Shown here in pieces: positions 54,098 through 63,585 of a stretch of 64,000 nucleotides of DNA (its first letter is position 1; each line of letters opens with the position of its first letter). This stretch comes from Eudorina sp. 2006-703-Eu-15 (taxonomy: Eukaryota; Chlorophyta; Chlorophyceae; Chlamydomonadales; Volvocaceae). The notes under the pieces were generated by a model. That model had not been told where the DNA came from and made no database searches. It worked only from the letters and a program-made list of their open reading frames with translations. The stretch is taken from assembly GCA_003117195.1 (NCBI GenBank), contig BDSI01000005.1, forward strand, positions 1,162,857 to 1,226,856, read 5' to 3'. The translations under genes were made by a program, and so were the position numbers.

Positions 54098-54884
54098 CAC
54101 ACACACACACACATACATACACACACATATACACACACATACACACACACACACACATTCAGAACCGCCTTGGTATGGTGGGAGCTTTGATTCCACTGGG
54201 AGCTTTGACATGGTTGAATGAAAAAGACATGGTGGGGTGCTTTGCCCGAGCACCCCGGCGGCACCCCGAGTGGAGGTGTCTCGTCCCCCTCCACACCGCA
54301 CCGCACCGCGCCGCCCTGACCTGTCCACCCACCGTATTCGATTGACCCCAACGATGTCGCCCTGGCCTCACTTGGCCTGGCCTGCCGGCCGCCTATCCCC
54401 CGGGCCCCGTCCCTCCACAGCTGCCAATCGCCCGTCAACGTCTCCGCGTGCGGCACCCGGGGCCTGGACTACTGCCTGTCCGGCAAGGTGGAGGCGCTGC
54501 AGGCGGCGGACACCACGTGGGTCAGGCTGGCGGCGGCACGTGCCGGGAGCGGCGGCGGCGGGGTCGGGGGCGGGGCCGCGCAGCCGGCAGCAGATGGCGG
54601 CGGCGGCAGCAATTCGTCGGCGGTGACTGGCGCCGTAGTTGGAGGTGGGCACCTGGAGGTTAGGGTGAGATCAATGCCCAAGGGGTATTGCCCAAGGGGG
54701 TCGGTGAGGTGCGATGTCCCGATCCACTGCTCGGCAGCTGTGATGCAGGGGTTTAGGGTCAGAGGTGGTGGGAGGGTGAAAGCTGTGGATGGGCCTCACC
54801 TGGAGCGCTTGGCCATGGAGGGTGCCGACGCCGCTGCGCTGCCGGCTCCTGATCCTGCCGCTGCCGGTGATCCAGATGTCTCTT

Positions 54885-54972
<88 letters not shown>

Positions 54973-57900
54973 CCTATGGTCCTAACCACCGCGGGTCCCT
55001 GATCGTTCCCTGTCCTCAGGCGTAGTGGGGGCCGTGGTGCTCCTTGCTGGCGCTGCCATCGGTGTCGTACTGTTCCGCCGCCGCCGCCGCCAGCGCAGTG
55101 TCTCTGCCAAGAACGGCGGCGCCGCCGCCGCCGCGGCATCTGCCACCGCCGCTGACAAAGATGGCACTTGCGGCAGCAGCGACGGGGGGGCGGGCCCTCC
55201 GACGCGGGTGCTGCTGGTGGAAGAGGATAAGGCAGACGGCGGAGCGGGCAGCAAGGGTGGCGGCAGTTGCAGCGCGTCATTGCCCATCGCTTCTGAGGAC
55301 GAGTTGAACCAACCGTAAGCAGGCCAGGGGCCAGCAAGGCAGGGGCAGCAAGGCAGGGCCAGCAAGGCAGGGACAAGGGCAGGGACAAGGGCAGGGGGCA
55401 GGGGCAGAGCAGGGGCAGCGGCAGGGTGGGGCAGGCGCAGGCGCAGGGCGGGGGCAGGGACGGGTGCAAGGGCAGAGGAGACACACGGCAGCGGTGTCAG
55501 GTTCCGGTCATGCCGGTCGCCACAGCCCAGTCACCTGCCGGCGGACACGTGACGTCGTCCTCCCTGGACCGCTGCCCCTCAATTTGTCCGCGCAGCCGAG
55601 CTGAGGTCATGCTGCAAGTGGCGGCGGCGGAACAGGCGCGGCCGGCGGCGGCGGCACGCGGCGGAGCGGGCCGCAGCGGCAGCGCTGGCGAAGACGGCGG
55701 CGTCAGCAGCTGCATGACGCTGACGTCAGCGCTGCTGCCGCCAATGACGTCGCGTACGGCAGCGACGGGGACCCGGGCGGTCCTCTTCACGTTGGGGGAG
55801 AGCTGGGAAACGTACGTCAGCCAGGCCGGCGGCAACGGCACCGTTGGAACGGACGGCTATGCGCGCCACGCGCCGCAGACGCCGAGCGTGGGTGGCAGGG
55901 CGGCGCCGGAGGAGGGCCGGACACAGCCCTTGGTGGTGATGGTAGCGGGTATTACCATTGGTGGGTGGCGGGGTGTCGACCCTCCGGTGCATGGTAGGGC
56001 GCAGGGGTTTTCATGGCAGGGGTTTTCATGACAGGGGTTATAACGGGGAAAACCCCAAGACACGCGCCGGGGTGTCGAGGTAGATGTACGGTAAAGATAC
56101 GGCAGTGGTACGGCTGACGGACGTGGACGCAACCCACTTCCGAGCAGCACTGCACCTGGACTGTTAACCGCTACTGCAAAGGGGAGGGGCGGCGTGATCG
56201 CGCGGAGGCGCGGCTTCCTGGGTAGGCCAGTGCCGTACCCAGACGCGCAACAATACCGTTCATACATTGTTCTCCCGGGTCCGCCCTCCCTGCCGTACGT
56301 CCGTACCGTGCAGAGTTGATGAATGTGATCGGCACCGGCAGCTTCGGCAAGGTGTTTGGAGGTGGGTGTGTGGATGGGCGGGCGGGTGGTTGGGTGGGCT
56401 TGCGGGCGGGCGGGTGGGAGGGTGGGTGAGTGCCCTAGAGGCCGTGGTCCTGCACGCGGTGAAGCAGCACGGGGTGTGTTTAACGTTGGTGGGGCAGCAC
56501 CGACCCGCGGGTCGCGACCGTTAGGCCGCGCCGGGAGGAGAGCGCAACATGGGGCTTGATGCCGACAGCGGGATAGAGCGTCAGGTCAGGTCCGCGACGT
56601 TGAGGGCGTTAGGGCATTTGATGAGGATGAGGATGAGGATGAGGATGAGGATGAGGATGTCCACACTGGAGGCCCGGCCCCCGCCACATGCCGCCATCGG
56701 GCTGCCACCATGCCGTACACAGCCCTGCTGCCTGTGCCCCTCCGGCGCAGGTTCATGGAAGGGAAAGCCGGTAGCGGTCAAGTTACTGCAGTACGGCGTG
56801 GATCTGTGTCCTGCCGTACACAACGAAGTGCTGCTTAGTCAGACGCTCAGGTAAGGTGCTGAGGTGCGTTGGTTCCGCCGTACCTATAGGGCCCCTGTGC
56901 GCGCCTTCCATGTCCCTGCACAACTACACCTCCCGCCCTCCCTTCCTCCCCCGTCAGGCACCCCAACCTGGTCGCAGCGCTCTACTTCGTTCAAGTTCTG
57001 CCGGGGGGCCGTCTGGGGCTGCAGACCAGCGGAGGCGGGGCGGGACCAGGCGGGAGTAGCGGCGGCGGCGCCGGCAGCGGCAGAGCACCTCACACCGCCG
57101 CCGCCACCGCTGCCGTCGCGGTGGCCCCGGCGGACTGTACGGCCACTTGTGCGAGCAGCCACCACACAGCTGGCGGCGGAGGCGGAGGCGACGGCCGGGG
57201 ACACATAGCCATCTGCTGCAGCCGTTTTATCATCTCCGGTGCAACCTCTTCCAGCGGGGTGCTGGAGGGGCGCAATACCCAGCGGGCGGCGGCGGCGGCG
57301 CCGCCGCCGCCGCCGCTGCCAGCGGCGCCGCCGCAGGCGGCGGAGCGACCTGCTGGGCTGGATTCCGACCGCGTGCGCTCCCCTGGCGGGGAAGGCGACG
57401 GGGACCGGGAGCCACACGGCGTTAAAGCTCGCGGATGTCATTCGAGCCCCTTGGGGCCAGTGCAGCCGCCGCCGCCGTCGTCGCTGCCGCCGCCGCCTGC
57501 AGCGGCAGCGTTGCCGCATTGTGATTTGTTGATCCGAAGGGCTGCATCTTTGGGGGAGGCGATGCCTGCTTGCGACGCCGCCGGCGCTGAGGCGATTCGG
57601 TTGGGGTGCGGCGCCAGCGATGGCTCGAGCGGCAGCAGCTGCCGTGACGGCGGCGACAGCGACGACGATGCCCCGTCGCGCGGCGGCGGCGGCGGCGCCG
57701 CCGCCGCCGCGCTTACCTGGATTCGCGACCCCGCGGGTCTGCGCGCGGGGCCGCAGGCAAGAAACATGGGGGCGTCCGGGACGGTCAAGTCCGAGCGCGA
57801 GGGCAACAGCCTCCTTGACGTCGGCGGCGGTGACGACGCCGGCCGTGCCGGTCGTGATACTGCCGACGGTGACGGCGCCGCCGGCGGTGGTGGTGATGGT

Positions 57901-60900
57901 GCTGCGGACGGTGACGGCGCCGCCGGCGGTGGTGGTGATGGTGCTGCGGACGGTGACGGCGCCGCCGGCGGTGCTGCCGACGGTGACGGCGCCGCCGGCG
58001 ACAGCAGGTCCAGCCGGGCCTGCGATGAGTCCGGCGGCGTGTTGTCTAGATGGGACGAGCAGCGGCGCCGTCAGGCGCTGGTGGAGGCGGTGGGCGCAAA
58101 GCTGATCGGACCGGAGATGGTGGTGACGGCGAAGGGCTACGTGCTGCCGGCCGATTCGAAGAAGGGGACGGCAGCGAGAGCGGTGCCATCGTCGGGCGCC
58201 GCGTCGGCGACGGCGACGGCGTCGTCGCAGGCGACCGCCTCGCAGGCGACCAACAGCGGCGCCGCCAATGGCGGCGGCGGCGCGCGGCGCAACGGCGCGG
58301 CGGCGCCGTCGACGGTGGCCGACGCGGCGGCGGCGGCGCTGCCGTTGGAGGCCTTATGGCTAGCGGCGCACACTCACCCGACGGAGGGCAGCAGCCACGG
58401 CTTCCTGGTGATGGAGATGTGTGAGGGCGGTACGGTGCTGACGTGGCGGAGCTCCCGTTGGAGATCCCCGGAGCAGCAACCAGATCTGGTGGGGCGGCGG
58501 CGGGGTCGGGTTTCGGAGGAAGGGACGTACCCGTGGGTCTGTAAACGGTTTCGTGGGTTTGTTTGAGCGGCAGTGACTGGACAAGGGACCCATGGTTCAG
58601 GCAGGCGCAAAGACGTACAGATGCCGGGTACTACGGCGATTGCAGGGCGTGTCCCATTTTTGAGGACCCGCGCCGTTAACCGCCTTGCCGTGCTGCCGTA
58701 CGGCCGTATTGCCGTACTGTTTTTGTTTGAATCCTACATGAAGTATCAGTGTCCGGCCCACCGCCGTTCCCTGCCTCACGCCCGTCCCGCAGGGCGTGCT
58801 ACTGCGTGTGGCCTTGGACATCGCGTACGGCATGTCGTACATCCACAGCATGAACATTTGCCACGGAGGTTAGCCGGGGAAGATGGCGACAATGGATGTA
58901 CGACGACGGCGGCCTGCCGCCGTGGGTTTCCTTCGGTTGATATGGAGGATGGCCGGGGAAGAAGAAGAACCGTGTGATCCCGGCCCTGGTTGGCGGTTGA
59001 GGGACGTCGTACATATGTCGTACATGGGCATGGGCTATCGAACCCGGCCCCTTGGGACCCGACCCGCGCCTCCGCTCCTCCCTGCCCTCCCTTGCCGGAC
59101 CGGATGTGTCAGACCGCTGTTTTCACGCCCACCTCCTCCCATGTTCCCTCCCAGACCTAAAGCTGGCAAACGTGCTGCTGGCCAGGTGCGAAAGCGCCCC
59201 AGCCCGGCCCGAGGCTGCTCCGGGGGATCAGCTGCAGGGCTGGACGGCCAAGGTGCGCGAGGCGTGTCGGGTTGGGGGGTGTTTGGGGGCGTGTGAGGGG
59301 CGGGCAGGGGTAAGGGGCGGCGGCTCCAGGGGGGCGCCAGCAAAACCCTGTGTTAAATGTCCGAGTGGGACCCACGGACCCTGCAGGGGCAGCCCTCGGC
59401 GGTCGAACCCAGCGGGCGCCCGGCTGTTGGGGGGGCTCTGCTCCTTTCCGTCCTAGGGTTTCCAGGGGTCCTCCTTTCCTTTCCATCCTAACTTTCCTTC
59501 CTGCCTGCCGTCCTGCCTTCAATCTTCCTTTTTCAAGACTTAAAATGCCGATGTGAGTTGCTGTGCCATCCACACGTGTTTGGTCGTACACCGCTCCTCC
59601 CCCCCTCCCCCATCCGCATCCCCGTCGTCACCAGGTGTGCGACTTCGGGTTGAGCCGCGTGCTGACCGGCGACCGCACCCACGTGTCCACCCGCCCGTAC
59701 GGCACACCGACCCACATGGCACCAGGTGTGTACGGCACACGACGAGACGGGCGGCGGGGATGTGTGTGGTCGTGGGGTTCATCGGGTTGTGGCGCGGTGC
59801 GGTGGGAGTTCCGAGCCGCAGCAGGGCTGTCAGTAAACGTGGTGAAATGGCGAAGTGCCAATCCGGTGCTGTACAAATAGGGTACCCGACGTGGCTCTAT
59901 GCCAATATCCCGAACTTCCCCCTTTCCATCTTTGCTTTCCGCCTCTGACTGAATGCGACCCGTAAGCCCCTTGGCCGTGACCTTGGCCTTCCCCTCCTGT
60001 ACCCTGCCGCCCCTGGGCCACACCAACCGGTTCGACGACAACGGTTCAACGACAACCGCTAACGGTAACTTCCCAACCGCCAGAGCTCTGGACCAAGGGC
60101 CATATGTCGCAGCCGGCAGATGTGTACGCGTTCGGCATCACACGTAAGACGGGGTTGGCCGGTGTGATCGGCGGCGGGCGGGCATGTGGGCGGGCGGGGC
60201 CCTGCATGTACGGTGACGTACGTGTACCGTGCCGTGACAGGTTGAGGGTGCCCCTCTCTCTCTGCCAGCCTGCCAGCCTGTCAGCCCGCCAGCCGGTTTA
60301 TCCAACCTCCTCTCTCTATCTCCCCGCGAACGTACGGCAGTGTGGGAGCTGGCAACGGGTGAGCGGCCGTACAAGGGGCTCAACGCGGCGCGGATCCTGC
60401 ACCGCGTGCTGCTGAACGGCGGGCGACCAACGCTGCCGCTCTGGCTGCCGCCGTCGTACACCCGGCTGGTGTGCTCGTGTTGGGCGCAGTCGCCCAAGGA
60501 CCGACCCACATTTGGGGAAATCGTACGACACCTCGAAGCGTGAGTACGACAGTACGGGTTTGGGGGGCAGGGAATCAGAATCAGACGGTATTCAAGCGCG
60601 GGCTTGTATCGGGTATCTGGTTGCTGGTTGCGTCGGCTGTGGGTGCTCCGCTAGCGTACGACAGTGGCCTGGAGCTTGCTTGACACGTCGTGCAGCTGTG
60701 TCCGTCGTGCGGGTTTTGAATAGTACGACACCGGGCGGACGGCGTACCCTCAGCTCGCCGTTCATGGTTGTACGGAGAAAGAGATGGGTCCCTCATCTCC
60801 AGAGGTGTCTCTTGAGGGCTCTGGAGCTCTGGTGGCCTTGGGTGCCTCGGGTACGGAGGGTTTGTATCACCTAGCAATGCGCCTGCGACTTCGACGGCCC

Positions 60901-61200
60901 TGCGCCTGCCTTGCGTCTGCCTGTTCTGTCTTGGCCTGTCCGGGCCTGTTCTGGCCTGGCCTGGCCTGGCCTGGCCTGCCTGTCCGAATGCCCTTGCGCC
61001 CCGCCGGGTTCCCTGCATGGCCTTCTGTAGACCACCTGGGCTGGCCCCCTGCCCCCTGGCCCCCTTCCCCCTGCCCCCCGCCTTACCACCTAACCATAAC
61101 ACACGTACTCACACACACCACATGTACACGTGCGCAACCTCCTTGTGACTGCAGCATGCTGGCGGTGCTGGCAGTTGTGGCGCCTAAGGTACCAGTATAA
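42992..61200 (+). CDS. Receptor-like protein kinase (TKL-type), 15 exons, LINE in intron 3
   Basis: Predicted single-pass plasma-membrane kinase. Exons: 42992-43396, 43756-43794, 45898-46202, 54421-54644, 55020-55314, 55596-55960, 56314-56361, 56751-56850, 56958-58488, 58793-58868, 59155-59252, 59635-59725, 60084-60143, 60341-60539, 61155-61200. All joins keep phase: 3,882 nt, 1,293 residues plus stop. I chose the ATG at 42992 because it opens a signal peptide (MTRRRRPW, then LLLGILASW); the in-frame ATG at 42866 would add 42 residues before it. The ectodomain (to about residue 324) has many Asn-X-Ser/Thr sites. A transmembrane helix (VVGAVVLLAGAAIGVVLF) with RRRRR behind it begins exon 55020-55314. 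The kinase runs from about 545 to 1,279, and the protein ends LAVVAPKVPV. Gene disruption by the intronic LINE is not implied, since splice sites are intact. Confidence 0.87.
44109..44382 (-). mobile_element. 5'-truncated LINE copy (3' UTR only)
   Basis: The reverse complement of 53847-54057, the 3' end of the full-length LINE, ending in (TG)n at 44109-44168, which corresponds to the element's (CA)n tail. Identity is very high, including both hairpins. The 5' break is at CCGCCCGGGATGGG, right beside another TG run (44381-44391). It lies in intron 2 of the receptor-like kinase, antisense to the gene. Confidence 0.88.
44384..44572 (+). repeat. Tandem duplication of about 95 bp with TG-rich ends
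   Basis: Two nearly identical units share ATCAAGGAGAAAAGCTGAGC and CCAGCAATGCAACCGACGAC. A related short piece (ATCAAGGAGAAAAG after a TG run, CTGAGCCGCGAGAA nearby) occurs at about 5418-5494 in the 5-phosphatase gene, and CTGAGCCGCGAGAA recurs at 11322-11335. Confidence 0.85.
46546..46606 (+). repeat. (CA)n microsatellite at the LINE 5' flank
   Basis: About 30 CA units, then three to four CTTA units, directly before the unique 5' sequence of the LINE. Together with the (CA)n at 54058-54158 it brackets the element. Confidence 0.95.
46718..46737 (+). other. Hairpin in the LINE 5' leader
   Basis: CGGCATAT and ATATGCCG pair around the loop TTCA, 150 nt before the ORF1 start, in otherwise GC-poor leader sequence. 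It may influence transcription or translation; no function is shown. Confidence 0.6.
46887..48986 (+). CDS. LINE ORF1, nucleic-acid-binding-type protein (699 residues)
   Basis: An uninterrupted frame from ATG to TGA. The first 280 residues look folded (RMRDLYEELNEPAIPG near the start; HVKDVRCLDLSTDVMVGVS mid-domain). From about residue 285 on it is rich in Ala, Gln, Arg, Glu and Thr, with a long charged Ala-rich helical stretch (EAQRAEAQREAAAAAAAAE) likely to form coiled coil. A basic segment (TSPKANRKRGKSVPI) follows. No CCHC zinc knuckle was seen. LINE ORF1 proteins coat the element RNA; that role is assumed from position. The stop overlaps the start of ORF2 in ATGA. Confidence 0.85.
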   Translation: MTQQRRQRTRPPRGTDNDAAPERGAFRMRDLYEELNEPAIPGETIRCELSAPAGSADLDTLTWARQGTLGNAIVQAIDPTGTGHVAIDQATAYRPNPDGPTMVKVRARAPQGTLAKLAPRLTQGDGLDLPPFPILSGQPELASGRVRILDAPKVTVRQYRVGGRPWDVKPWMVKPMLERTIPGLQGHVKDVRCLDLSTDVMVGVSPDAPTLPETLELSFSDLHNRPAEATLTFRCMPLPRCEASVSSKPPPRAIVIAAREKHWRTVADHVRPVVQQMVAIEHEVRLKRIYQQRASAAAAAAAGPSDPRPAAAARTQPRSETDPQHAPGQAAAAAATTATADRASRSARGTPAPTARAATDGQTRTPASSGNRAAAQQLAETLRQQADQETKAHNAEVRARTAAHLAQQDAEAKAARIAAAAAAAAEAQRAEAQREAAAAAAAAETQRTAAPAAAEAQHAEAQRATETRAAECATPTRAANRATAAPSKPATTTETAEGATGSGQTAATTPRTTRARQRRGQQAATPAAATPCEPNRAQSADGPATQPDNTQVGPGPGAATPKRGRSPTLTSPKANRKRGKSVPITDLSDAELLATYNTPGRKQWMRKVVADGTDEPMGVYRERLISLQEGARRAQRKSVLAKADKRAAADASQHADAPGPSQQTVPSMQLRLSQATREDAPDTVPSQARAATTPRTPGP
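48983..53388 (+). CDS. LINE ORF2: endonuclease and reverse transcriptase, split by a frameshift
   Basis: Frame one (48983-50674) encodes the AP-type endonuclease: SHNVGG, LQETHH, GGDFNFVENP, SRLDRIYI and PSDHRLALL. Frame two (open from 50413, homologous from about 50536 to 53388) encodes the reverse transcriptase: KAPGWDGLPVELYK, NYRPITLLNTDYRTLAK, FLDFAKAYDTVHRDF, GVRQGCPLAPLLYLF and QFADDGQVLL (FADD for the usual YADD). Near the end a Cys/His cluster (ACGCGEYGG, then HHFWACPV) resembles the zinc-binding tail of plant and algal LINEs. The switch from frame one to frame two occurs at about 50530-50536 and is equivalent to a -1 shift. Joined, it would be about 1,468 residues. Apart from this one shift no stop interrupts it. 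Confidence 0.87.
53389..54057 (+). other. LINE 3' UTR with two conserved hairpins
   Basis: About 670 bp from the ORF2 stop to the (CA)n tail. Two hairpins stand near the end: CGATCC/GGATCG with loop TCGG (53897-53912), and a 10-bp stem CTTTCCCCCG/CGGGGGAAAG with loop TATC (53959-53982). Both occur in the copy at 44.2 kb and, with paired changes, in the copy at 62.9 kb. Such 3' hairpins are often recognised by LINE reverse transcriptases. Confidence 0.7.
54058..54158 (+). repeat. (CA)n-rich LINE tail or target repeat
   Basis: About 100 bp of mostly CA units with a few GCA, TACA and TATA variants, directly after the LINE 3' UTR. It may be templated tail, pre-existing target repeat, or both. 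Confidence 0.9.
54879..54970 (+). repeat. (TC)n microsatellite
   Basis: About 40 TC units upstream of the transmembrane exon (55020-55314) of the receptor-like kinase. It forms part of that intron's pyrimidine-rich 3' half. Confidence 0.97.
56621..56658 (+). repeat. (GATGAG)n hexamer repeat
   Basis: Six units of GATGAG in the intron between kinase exons 56314-56361 and 56751-56850. Confidence 0.9.
57075..58375 (+). other. Low-complexity insert inside the kinase N-lobe
   Basis: About 430-480 residues between the helix C/strand 4 region and the hinge strand, all within one open exon (56958-58488) without a stop. It is rich in Ala, Gly, Pro and Asp, with a 14-residue direct repeat (GDGAAGGGGDGAAD-like) at about 57865-58000. 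One short segment (RWDEQRRRQALVEAVGAKL and following) looks helical. The frame is kept, so it is translated if the exon model is right. An unrecognised intron within it is possible but was not needed to keep the frame. Confidence 0.7.
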
Positions 61201-61782
61201 ATTAGATTATTTAAAGTTGGAAGCTTGAATGGTAAACTTTATTGGGGGCTGGTGGTTGGACATGTGAACGCACCCAGGGAATCCATCCACAAGATACTAA
61301 GGATGGGGGGGTCGTGGTGGATGGTCTCGCGAGGGGGTGGTGGATGAGACGGGCGGCATGCGGGCGTTGGGTGCGGGTGCGGAGGCGCAGCTTCCAGAGG
61401 TCGGATGGCAAGGCAGGCAGGCAGGCAGGCAGAGGGCTGGAGCGCGGATCTCTGTGAGAGCTCTTTCTACAAGGGCCTCCCACGGCCCGTCGCAAAGCGT
61501 GTGGGAGCAACGCCAGCATTGTCGGCATTCGCCGCAGGAGCAGCAGCGGCAGCGGCGGCGGCAGCAGCACCGGCGGCGGCAGCAGCGGCGGCGGCGGCAG
61601 TAGTAGGTAGGAGGAGCGGCGGGTGAAGCAATGCAGGGTTTGCTCGGTTCTTCAGAACTTGTGGGTGGGGTCAGAGTCAGTCAAAAGGAGGCAAAGAGGT
61701 GGCGGGGGTGGCGGGGCCCTGTATGACTTCAAGGGGGCCGGGGGCGCCGGCGGCGGCGACGACGGCTGCTGCGGAGAATACA

Positions 61783-61920
61783 GTGCCGTGCAGTGTCGTG
61801 CGGTGTGCAGTGTCGTGCGATGCCGTGCGGTGACGTGCAGTGTCGTGCGGTGTCGTGCGGTGTCGTGCGGTGCCGTGTAGTGTCGTGCGGTGTCGTGCGG
61901 TGCCGTGTAGTGTCGTGCAG
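61783..61920 (+). repeat. Tandem repeat of GTGTCGTGC(G/A)GT units
   Basis: About eleven imperfect copies of a 10-12 bp unit (GTGTCGTGCGGT and GTGCCGTGTAGT variants). Confidence 0.9.
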
Positions 61921-62881
61921 TGCCATTTGCGTCCTTAGCTGTCAAACTTGAACGCTGTGTGTGTGCGCCTCGGAAAACCGCTCAACGATGGACGTGTCGT
62001 ACAACGGATCGCATTCGTTGGAATCGGCCGGGTCCCGTCCGGTCCGGTCCCTGTCGAGGGAGGATGTACGGCAGTCGCGCTTGCGCCCCGACCGCTGACG
62101 TGGACGCCGCAGCCCCCTAGGCGTCCAGCGCGCGCGCGCGGGGGGCGGCTACAGTGTGCGAGGCGACCGCCTCCCATACGAATTGTTTAGGGGCGATTAA
62201 CCGAACATGAAGGGGGCTTCCTTTTCGCCCGGCGGCCTGAGTCATTGGGTCTGATCCTGTACCTGGCCAGACCCTGTACCGGAGCGGTACAGCGTCTGGC
62301 AGCTCGCATCGTGTTGGTCTCCTGGTCCGGCTCCGGCCGATGAATTTATTCCTCGTCGCTTCGGTGCGTGCACATCTGATGGTGGGCTTATTACAATTTA
62401 CAGTGCCGGGTATGATGTTGCTCGCCGGTAAGGTAGGGTACAATGGGCTGCGCCGCGTACGGGCATGATGCCCGTATGCGTTGCAGTGGGCTAGTGTGTC
62501 AAGGAGGACTGCGCCGGGAGAGAAAAGGACGTCTGTGCAAGCGCGTATACGTGTGTGTGTGTGTATGTCCTTCGTCCGTCATAGATTGCGCTGCGCACTC
62601 GCGCGGACGCCGTACGTGTACGATAGTACGATTCGTAGACATGCCGTACAATACGGTTGTGATTGGTGGGGGCATCTTATCCATATCCGCGTTAGGGACG
62701 CGGTGCAGTAGGCACCGGGTGTCCTCTTGTCGTTTTTGTTCGGGATTTTGCAGGGCGCACTGCACTGCAGTCCCATCTGTCGTACGTGGGCCATGCCGTA
62801 CATGGACCAGACGCGTCTCCTCGCCATGCGCGGGGCGGGCTGCTGTGGGCTCTCCTCGGCAGGACCTCATGCGCTGCCTTG

Positions 62882-63012
62882 ACCGCCGAAGCACTCTCCC
62901 CCGTATTCGGGGGAGAGGGGCGTAAGGGGCCTCTGTCCCCGCGCTCTCAAACAAGGACGCGCGCCCGATCCCTGAGAATCGGTGACAGCTGTGCCCCCTC
63001 AAGGGATTGGGC
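62882..63012 (-). mobile_element. Diverged LINE 3' UTR fragment
   Basis: Related to 53868-53998 of the full-length LINE on the opposite strand. It keeps the order of both hairpins, with CTCTCCCCCG/CGGGGGAGAG for the longer stem. It lacks the last 60 bp of the element and begins beside a (TG)n run (63013-63050). It differs from the other two copies at more positions, so it is an older or different subfamily. Confidence 0.8.

Positions 63013-63050
<38 letters not shown>
63013..63050 (+). repeat. (TG)n microsatellite
   Basis: About 19 TG units adjoining the LINE fragment at 62882-63012. Confidence 0.95.
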
Positions 63051-63053
<3 letters not shown>

Positions 63054-63518
63054 AATGATAGGCCCGCGCAGAACCGCCAAAGCATTTGTGTGTTTACACG
63101 AGAGCTCCCAGTTGTGTATGGGTGTGCGTGTATGGGGGTGTGAGTTGTTGGGGCCGTGAAGATCTCTGGGGCGTATGGCTCCGTACGGATGATGGCGAAG
63201 GCAGCCGCTGCTGCGGCCTCCTGGAGTCTTTCCAGTGCGTGCGAGGCGCGTTGATCGGTTCGGGAGCTAAGGCGCCCCTTGGCTGCCGGCGTGTTTGCAT
63301 GGATGTGCACGTGCACGTCCATCGTACGAATTTTAGTGAGGGGTCGGTGAAATCGGAGGTGGCCTTGACACCTGCGGCCCCAAGGCGTCGATAGCGCTAT
63401 ATCTATAGTACGACAATAACGCACAGTGAAGCCGTCAGGACGAGCACTGGGCGGAAGGGCTCTGCTCGCCGGGCCCCCTCCCCCAGGTGTGTTTAGATAA
63501 GAGACCCGTCCGACCCCC

Positions 63519-63520
63519 GG

Positions 63521-63582
<62 letters not shown>
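63519..63582 (+). repeat. (TG)n microsatellite
   Basis: About 30 TG units in non-coding sequence near the right edge of the window. Confidence 0.97.

Positions 63583-63585
<3 letters not shown>

Larger units (their letters stand above)
46607..54158 (+). mobile_element. Near full-length LINE (non-LTR retrotransposon)
   Basis: A 7.5-kb element in intron 3 of the receptor-like kinase, same strand. It has an AT-richer 5' leader (46607-46886), ORF1 (46887-48986), ORF2 with endonuclease and reverse transcriptase (48983-53388), a 3' UTR of about 670 bp with two hairpins, and a (CA)n-like tail. The endonuclease is of the apurinic type and the ORF layout is like L1-type algal LINEs. Two partial relatives of its 3' end lie at 44.1-44.4 and 62.9-63.0 kb. 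The exact 5' end and target duplication could not be fixed because both sides are CA repeats. The frameshift in ORF2 may have inactivated it. Confidence 0.88.
42992..54644 (+). other. Ectodomain exons of the receptor-like kinase
   Basis: Exons 42992-43396, 43756-43794, 45898-46202 and 54421-54644. After the signal peptide comes TAEQMVNAICNNS, then VRLTENILIAPDVW and NFTILGADWYPILDLVFVE, resembling the strand-rich, N-glycosylated extracellular regions of volvocine receptor kinases (pattern recognition, not a database match). The following exons carry DQSPNATVHYNNTVYFCFSC, and CQSPVNVSACGTRGLDYC with paired cysteines. The ligand is unknown. Confidence 0.65.
56314..60539 (+). other. Kinase domain exons, with large insert and HGD catalytic motif
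   Basis: Glycine loop IGTGSFGKVFG (56314-56361); VAVK with the ATP-binding lysine (56751-56850); HPNLVAALYFV, then an insert of about 480 residues, then GFLVMEMCEGG (all in 56958-58488); IAYGMSYIHSMNICHG joined to DLKLANVLL (58793-58868/59155-59252); VCDFGLSR and STRPYGTPTHMAPE (59635-59725, 60084-60143); VYAFGITLWELATGERPY (60084-60143/60341-60539); CWAQSPKDRPTF (60341-60539). Lysine, catalytic Asp, Asn, DFG and APE are present, so activity is expected. The catalytic loop reads HGDLKLAN instead of HRDLK, a non-RD type. Confidence 0.88.
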
